From assembly GCA_964556665.1 (NCBI GenBank), contig CAZKXU010000044.1:1-26440 (forward strand): a stretch of DNA of 26,440 nt, in the 5' to 3' direction. A program made the translations under genes and the position numbers. This document shows positions 23,867-26,440 of this stretch, piece after piece. The notes beneath the pieces were generated by a model. It ran no database searches and had not been told where the DNA came from. It worked only from the letters and a program-made list of their open reading frames with translations. This DNA is from CAZKXU01 sp964556665. Lineage in GTDB: Bacteria; Bdellovibrionota_C; UBA2361; CAZKXU01. Every line of letters begins with the position of its first letter. Position 1 is the first letter of the stretch.

Positions 23867-24006
23867 AAAGTATCGTAACCGTTCACCGGGCATAGTGGTA
23901 TGCGTTATTCCCCGTGCGCAGCGCGGGTAAAGGGTAGTCTGCGGCTGCCCTAATGCGCCGCTACCTGCGTGCGCGCATGTATGCCCCAGAACGGTTACAA
24001 AGTATC
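23867..24006. mobile_element. IS66-type MITE with 8-bp target duplication
   Basis: The direct repeat AAAGTATC (23867-23874 and 23999-24006) flanks a 124-bp body. Its ends are exact inverted repeats, GTAACCGTTC and GAACGGTTAC, extended inward by GGGCATA with TATGCCC. IS66-family elements are known to start with GTAA and to make 8-bp duplications, so this fits a non-autonomous IS66 derivative. The interior is clearly more GC-rich than the surroundings and folds into three small hairpins: CCCGTGC/GCGCGGG, AGGGTAG/CTGCCCT and ATGCGC/GCGCAT. It encodes nothing. It lies in the 326-bp gap between the convergent RAYT and dehydrogenase genes. Confidence 0.8.
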
Positions 24007-24140
24007 TTTTCAGGTTAGTCGTAGTGCCAATTTCTTTAATTTTATATAAAGAAATCTCCATTGTAGCGCACTCATTTCAATAAATTTAATTAATGGGTGT
24101 CCTTATTCTATTCTACTTTCTGCCTTATTTTATTGGGGAA

Positions 24141-25391
24141 TTATAAGCGACTGCTCCTGCTTCGAATTTTCATAAGTGCGATTTTAAACGCATGAGAGGT
24201 TAAATTGGATTTTCCGGAATCGTAGTTGTAGATCTCCTCTAATGCTTCTTTAATAACTTTCGAAGTGTCCTCGAAAATAGCTTCTTCGCTTAAATCACTT
24301 CCATCCTGCATTAGATAGGAAAATACACGAGCCATACCACAGTTGGCGACAAAATCTGCAATGAGACTGGTCTTACTATCAGTAAGCTGCGTTATTGGGC
24401 CGAAAAATATCTCTTGCTCTTTGAATGGAACATTGGCGCCGCATGATACGACTTCCAATCCACCCTTTAAAAGTTTTTCTATATGCTCTCCGGTAATAAG
24501 GCGAGACGCAGCAGCAGGTATAAAGATCTCTGCCCCCGAGTTCCAAAAACTATCTGCCATGTCTTCATGTGAGCGCTTACCAAAACACTTAAGTACAGTT
24601 CCTTCTTTGTTTGAAAAAAGTGTGGAGATTTCGTCAAAAGAGAATCCATTCTCCTTTATGATTCCGCCAGCTTTATCAGTAACCGCAATTACCCTTACCC
24701 CTGACTTTGCAAGATAAAAAGCTGCTGCTGCACCGACATTTCCCCAACCTTGTACTATTGCTCTCTTGTTTGTTATATCTCCGCCCCAGAGCTTATAATA
24801 TTGCTTGACTGCTTCAACTGTGCCGTATCCGGTAATTAAATCCGCAACAGTAAATTTCTTTGGCTTAGGAGTGTACGCCTCTCCTCTGACTGGTAGAGTT
24901 ACACAACGGCGGAGCTGGCCAATTTTATCTATCTTCTGTGCTTCATCTGGGAGGAAATGCCCATGAATTATACCTGCCTGTGGATGTACAACCCCATTAG
25001 CTTCCAGGTAAGGGATTACTTCACGTATTTCATCTATGTTTAAATCACCGCCAGTACCATAATATGATTTGAGTATTGGAGTTACGGCCTTAAACCATCG
25101 CTGTAATACTTCACTCTTTCTAGGATCGTTAGGATCAAAATCTATACCTGATTTTGCTCCCCCTATAGCAGGGCCGCATACAGTAAATTTTATCTCCATT
25201 GTTTTTGCTAGGGCAACAACTTCATCGCGACTAAGTCCAGGTCGCATGCGAGTCCCACCACCGGCTGCTCCGCCAAACAAAGAATTTATGACTAGCCAAC
25301 CTTTTGCATTCGTCTCCCGATCGCTCCATTCAAATACTATCTCAGGTTCGCTTTTTGCAAACTGCTCTAGCTCATGTACTAAGTTTGTCAT
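24141..25391 (-). CDS. Glu/Leu/Phe/Val dehydrogenase family enzyme (glutamate dehydrogenase-like)
   Basis: A 416-residue oxidoreductase that would interconvert an amino acid and its 2-oxo acid plus ammonia with NAD(P). The N-terminal catalytic domain has GGGTRMRP (44-51), K68 in TMEIKFTVCGPAIGG, and K80 in GGAKSGIDFDP, where the family usually has GGGKGGI. GTGGDLN (112-118) includes the conserved Asp region. The Rossmann domain begins VQGWGNVGAAAAFYL (213-227) and strand 2 ends in D239. AAASRLI and VSCGANVPF follow, as in GDH-type enzymes. Length and order fit glutamate dehydrogenase, but the substrate could be leucine or valine. No Shine-Dalgarno precedes the ATG. Its 5' neighbour on the same strand (DUF454) starts 541 bp further upstream, so the gene may have its own promoter. 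Confidence 0.9.
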   Translation of the reverse strand: MTNLVHELEQFAKSEPEIVFEWSDRETNAKGWLVINSLFGGAAGGGTRMRPGLSRDEVVALAKTMEIKFTVCGPAIGGAKSGIDFDPNDPRKSEVLQRWFKAVTPILKSYYGTGGDLNIDEIREVIPYLEANGVVHPQAGIIHGHFLPDEAQKIDKIGQLRRCVTLPVRGEAYTPKPKKFTVADLITGYGTVEAVKQYYKLWGGDITNKRAIVQGWGNVGAAAAFYLAKSGVRVIAVTDKAGGIIKENGFSFDEISTLFSNKEGTVLKCFGKRSHEDMADSFWNSGAEIFIPAAASRLITGEHIEKLLKGGLEVVSCGANVPFKEQEIFFGPITQLTDSKTSLIADFVANCGMARVFSYLMQDGSDLSEEAIFEDTSKVIKEALEEIYNYDSGKSNLTSHAFKIALMKIRSRSSRL

Positions 25392-25539
25392 AGTGAAATC
25401 TTATAATAATTCTCTAGATTCATGATTTAATAAGATCAGGAAGTAGATTGCAAGTAGACACAAATTGCCCATATCTGCACGTAGTCACACTTAATCGGAA
25501 GCCTCTGGGTCTAGTACGATGTTGTCTTGTAAGCGAGAA

Positions 25540-25932
25540 TTATCTAATAGGTTCCAAACAAACCAAAGAGCTTGGCTCGCTCTTGCGAGTCCAAATAAAG
25601 ACCAGAACTAATGCGAGTGTGGAAGCAGTTCCTATCTTCACGAGAGTCGAAACACTTAACAAACATACGAGGGCTAATGCAAATAAAATCATGGCAGTTG
25701 CCATGATCTTTGCTCGAGGTCTTATTACCTTGTGGGCCTCCCAATCACAGATCATAGGACCAACTGTTTTGAGTGATCTAATCCAGTTGTGAAGTCTTGG
25801 AGAACCTTTCGAAAAAAAGTAAGCTGCTAGAATCATAAAGCATGTAGTCGGCAATACAGGCAACACCATCCCTAAGAAGCCGCAGCCCATACTAAGAAAT
25901 CCAAACGCTATGTATACGCGGTTCAAAAACAT
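25540..25932 (-). CDS. DUF454/YbaN-like inner membrane protein
   Basis: A 130-residue membrane protein with the DUF454 pattern. GFLSMGCGFLGMVLPVLPTTCFMILAAYFFSKGSPRLHNWI spans about residues 11-51, the conserved G-x3-LPxLPTTPF-type and SPRLHxWL blocks. A second conserved segment, GPMICDWEAHKVIRPRAK (58-75), follows. Two membrane helices (76-96 and 98-116) close the protein. The family, including E. coli YbaN, is widespread and of unknown function. GGAG lies about 9-12 nt upstream of the ATG. Copy 2 of the six-hairpin element ends 128 bp upstream of this start, in the same gene-facing orientation as copy 1 before the lipoprotein gene. Confidence 0.9.
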   Translation of the reverse strand: MFLNRVYIAFGFLSMGCGFLGMVLPVLPTTCFMILAAYFFSKGSPRLHNWIRSLKTVGPMICDWEAHKVIRPRAKIMATAMILFALALVCLLSVSTLVKIGTASTLALVLVFIWTRKSEPSSLVCLEPIR

Positions 25933-26060
25933 TGATTCGCTCCTACCCCTAATATAGAGTATATCGCTATTGAAATCTATTTTGGGAGATATTGAAAGTG
26001 GAGTTAAATTTCAGCTTGTTTACTGCGATTTGAGGGCTTTTTGTCACTACTGGCGTCTTC

Positions 26061-26264
26061 TATACTAAATGACAAAATAATGTACCGTTATTTTGTCTGT
26101 CGGCCTTTGACCATCCGTGGCCAAAGGCCTCCTCGAACGGCTTGAAACGGGTCCCCGAGCGCCCATTTCAAGCCGTTCTCCGAGCCTACGGCTCGTCCTG
26201 GCCATGCATGGCCAGGCTATAGCAAGTGACAGAATAACGCTACGGCATTCTGTTACTTGCTATA
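26061..26264 (-). mobile_element. Six-hairpin element, copy 2 (inverted)
   Basis: Same six hairpins in the same order as copy 1, read on the minus strand. H6 26071-26097 (GACAAAATAA/TTATTTTGTC). H5 26102-26129 (GGCCTTTGACC/GGCCAAAGGCC, one mismatch). H4 26135-26178 (GAACGGCTTGAAA and exact complement). H3 26181-26195 (CGAGCC/GGCTCG). H2 26197-26216 (a perfect 20-bp palindrome). H1 26218-26264 (18-bp stem, one G-T). Terminal inverted repeats are TATACTAAATGACA at the left end and TATAGCAAGTAACA (read on the minus strand) at the right end. Unpaired spacers such as GAGGAGG and CGACAGACAAAATAACG are the same as in copy 1. Confidence 0.85.
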
Positions 26265-26380
26265 CGTAGTCCTAAGTAACCTAAAACGAAAGTCCTTCGA
26301 TTAGAAATAATAATAGTGTAGAATTAAGAAGCGGAGATTGCCACCTAAGCATGGTTGGACGATATGCTGTTTTTCCCCAC

Positions 26381-26440
26381 TTCATCCTAGAAGGAGCAGT
26401 TCGAAGTAAGAAAAGGCGAAAAATGCCCGAAAACACGAAG
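26381..26440 (+). repeat. Second copy of the nested-stem element, cut by the window end
   Basis: Positions 26381-26436 match 19706-19761 at 54 of 56 bases, including the left arm of the outer stem (26386-26402) and the left arm of the 17-bp stem. The right half lies beyond the window. Similarity fades over the last four bases. Confidence 0.8.

Noticed and set aside
23822..24061. 79-codon minus-strand frame
   Set aside because: Covers the IS66-type MITE and its flanks; no coding character.
1..26440. tRNA, rRNA, tmRNA or SRP RNA genes
   Set aside because: Scanned for T-arm-like GTTCGA words and known conserved cores; the hits (for example near 8410 and 22960) lack cloverleaf context.

Overview
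The window looks like chromosomal DNA from a Gram-negative bacterium. It is moderately AT-rich, with many short intergenic regions. The Gram-negative call rests on a YceI-type periplasmic protein, HflK/HflC, a lipoprotein, several Sec signal peptides and one Tat-like signal. A very long ELWxxDGT-repeat protein with thrombospondin type 3-like calcium repeats, a phenolic-lipid type III PKS operon and a RAYT-type transposase would fit an uncultured deltaproteobacterium-like or other environmental lineage. That taxonomic guess is weak. No rRNA, tRNA or CRISPR array was seen.

Layout. Positions 1-3055: glycan-type genes (a GT2 glycosyltransferase and an overlapping methyltransferase, convergent with a GT87-like membrane glycosyltransferase). 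3348-4785: a small secreted protein and an NnrU/MddA-like membrane methyltransferase, both on the minus strand. 4957-8306: a tight four-gene operon (YceI protein, type III polyketide synthase, ICMT-type membrane methyltransferase, FAD-dependent oxidoreductase). The last three genes match the order of srsA-srsB-srsC of Streptomyces griseus, so a methylated and hydroxylated alkylresorcinol, pyrone or quinone-like lipid is the likely product. 8776-9045: an orphan 89-residue gene with its own promoter, a strong ribosome binding site and a large terminator-like hairpin. 9185-12604: the 1139-residue ELWxxDGT surface protein. 12863-16474: a possible 2OG-Fe(II) dioxygenase-like protein with a C10 tract near its end, a Tat-signal protein of unknown function, a decayed DUF457 gene and a VanZ-like protein. 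16744-18758: hflK-hflC.

From about 18.8 kb to the right end the window changes character. Protein genes (Cys-rich lipoprotein, AI-2E transporter, secreted alpha/beta hydrolase, RAYT transposase, Glu/Leu/Phe/Val dehydrogenase, DUF454 protein) alternate with at least four different families of highly structured, mobile-looking intergenic elements.

The most striking is a ~210-bp element made of six consecutive hairpins, present twice in opposite orientation (19063-19279 and 26061-26264). The two copies differ by at least six compensatory base-pair changes in the stems, so the fold itself appears to be under selection. Second is a ~200-bp nested-stem element at 19706-19898; its first 56 bp recur (54/56 identical) at the right edge of the window. 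Third is a 186-bp near-palindrome bounded by CTAG at 21014-21199. Fourth is a 124-bp element with GTAA-starting terminal inverted repeats and a perfect 8-bp target duplication at 23867-24006, the signature of an IS66-derived MITE. A diverged direct-repeat pair also brackets the first six-hairpin element together with the lipoprotein gene. The six-hairpin element is the best candidate for a previously undescribed system.
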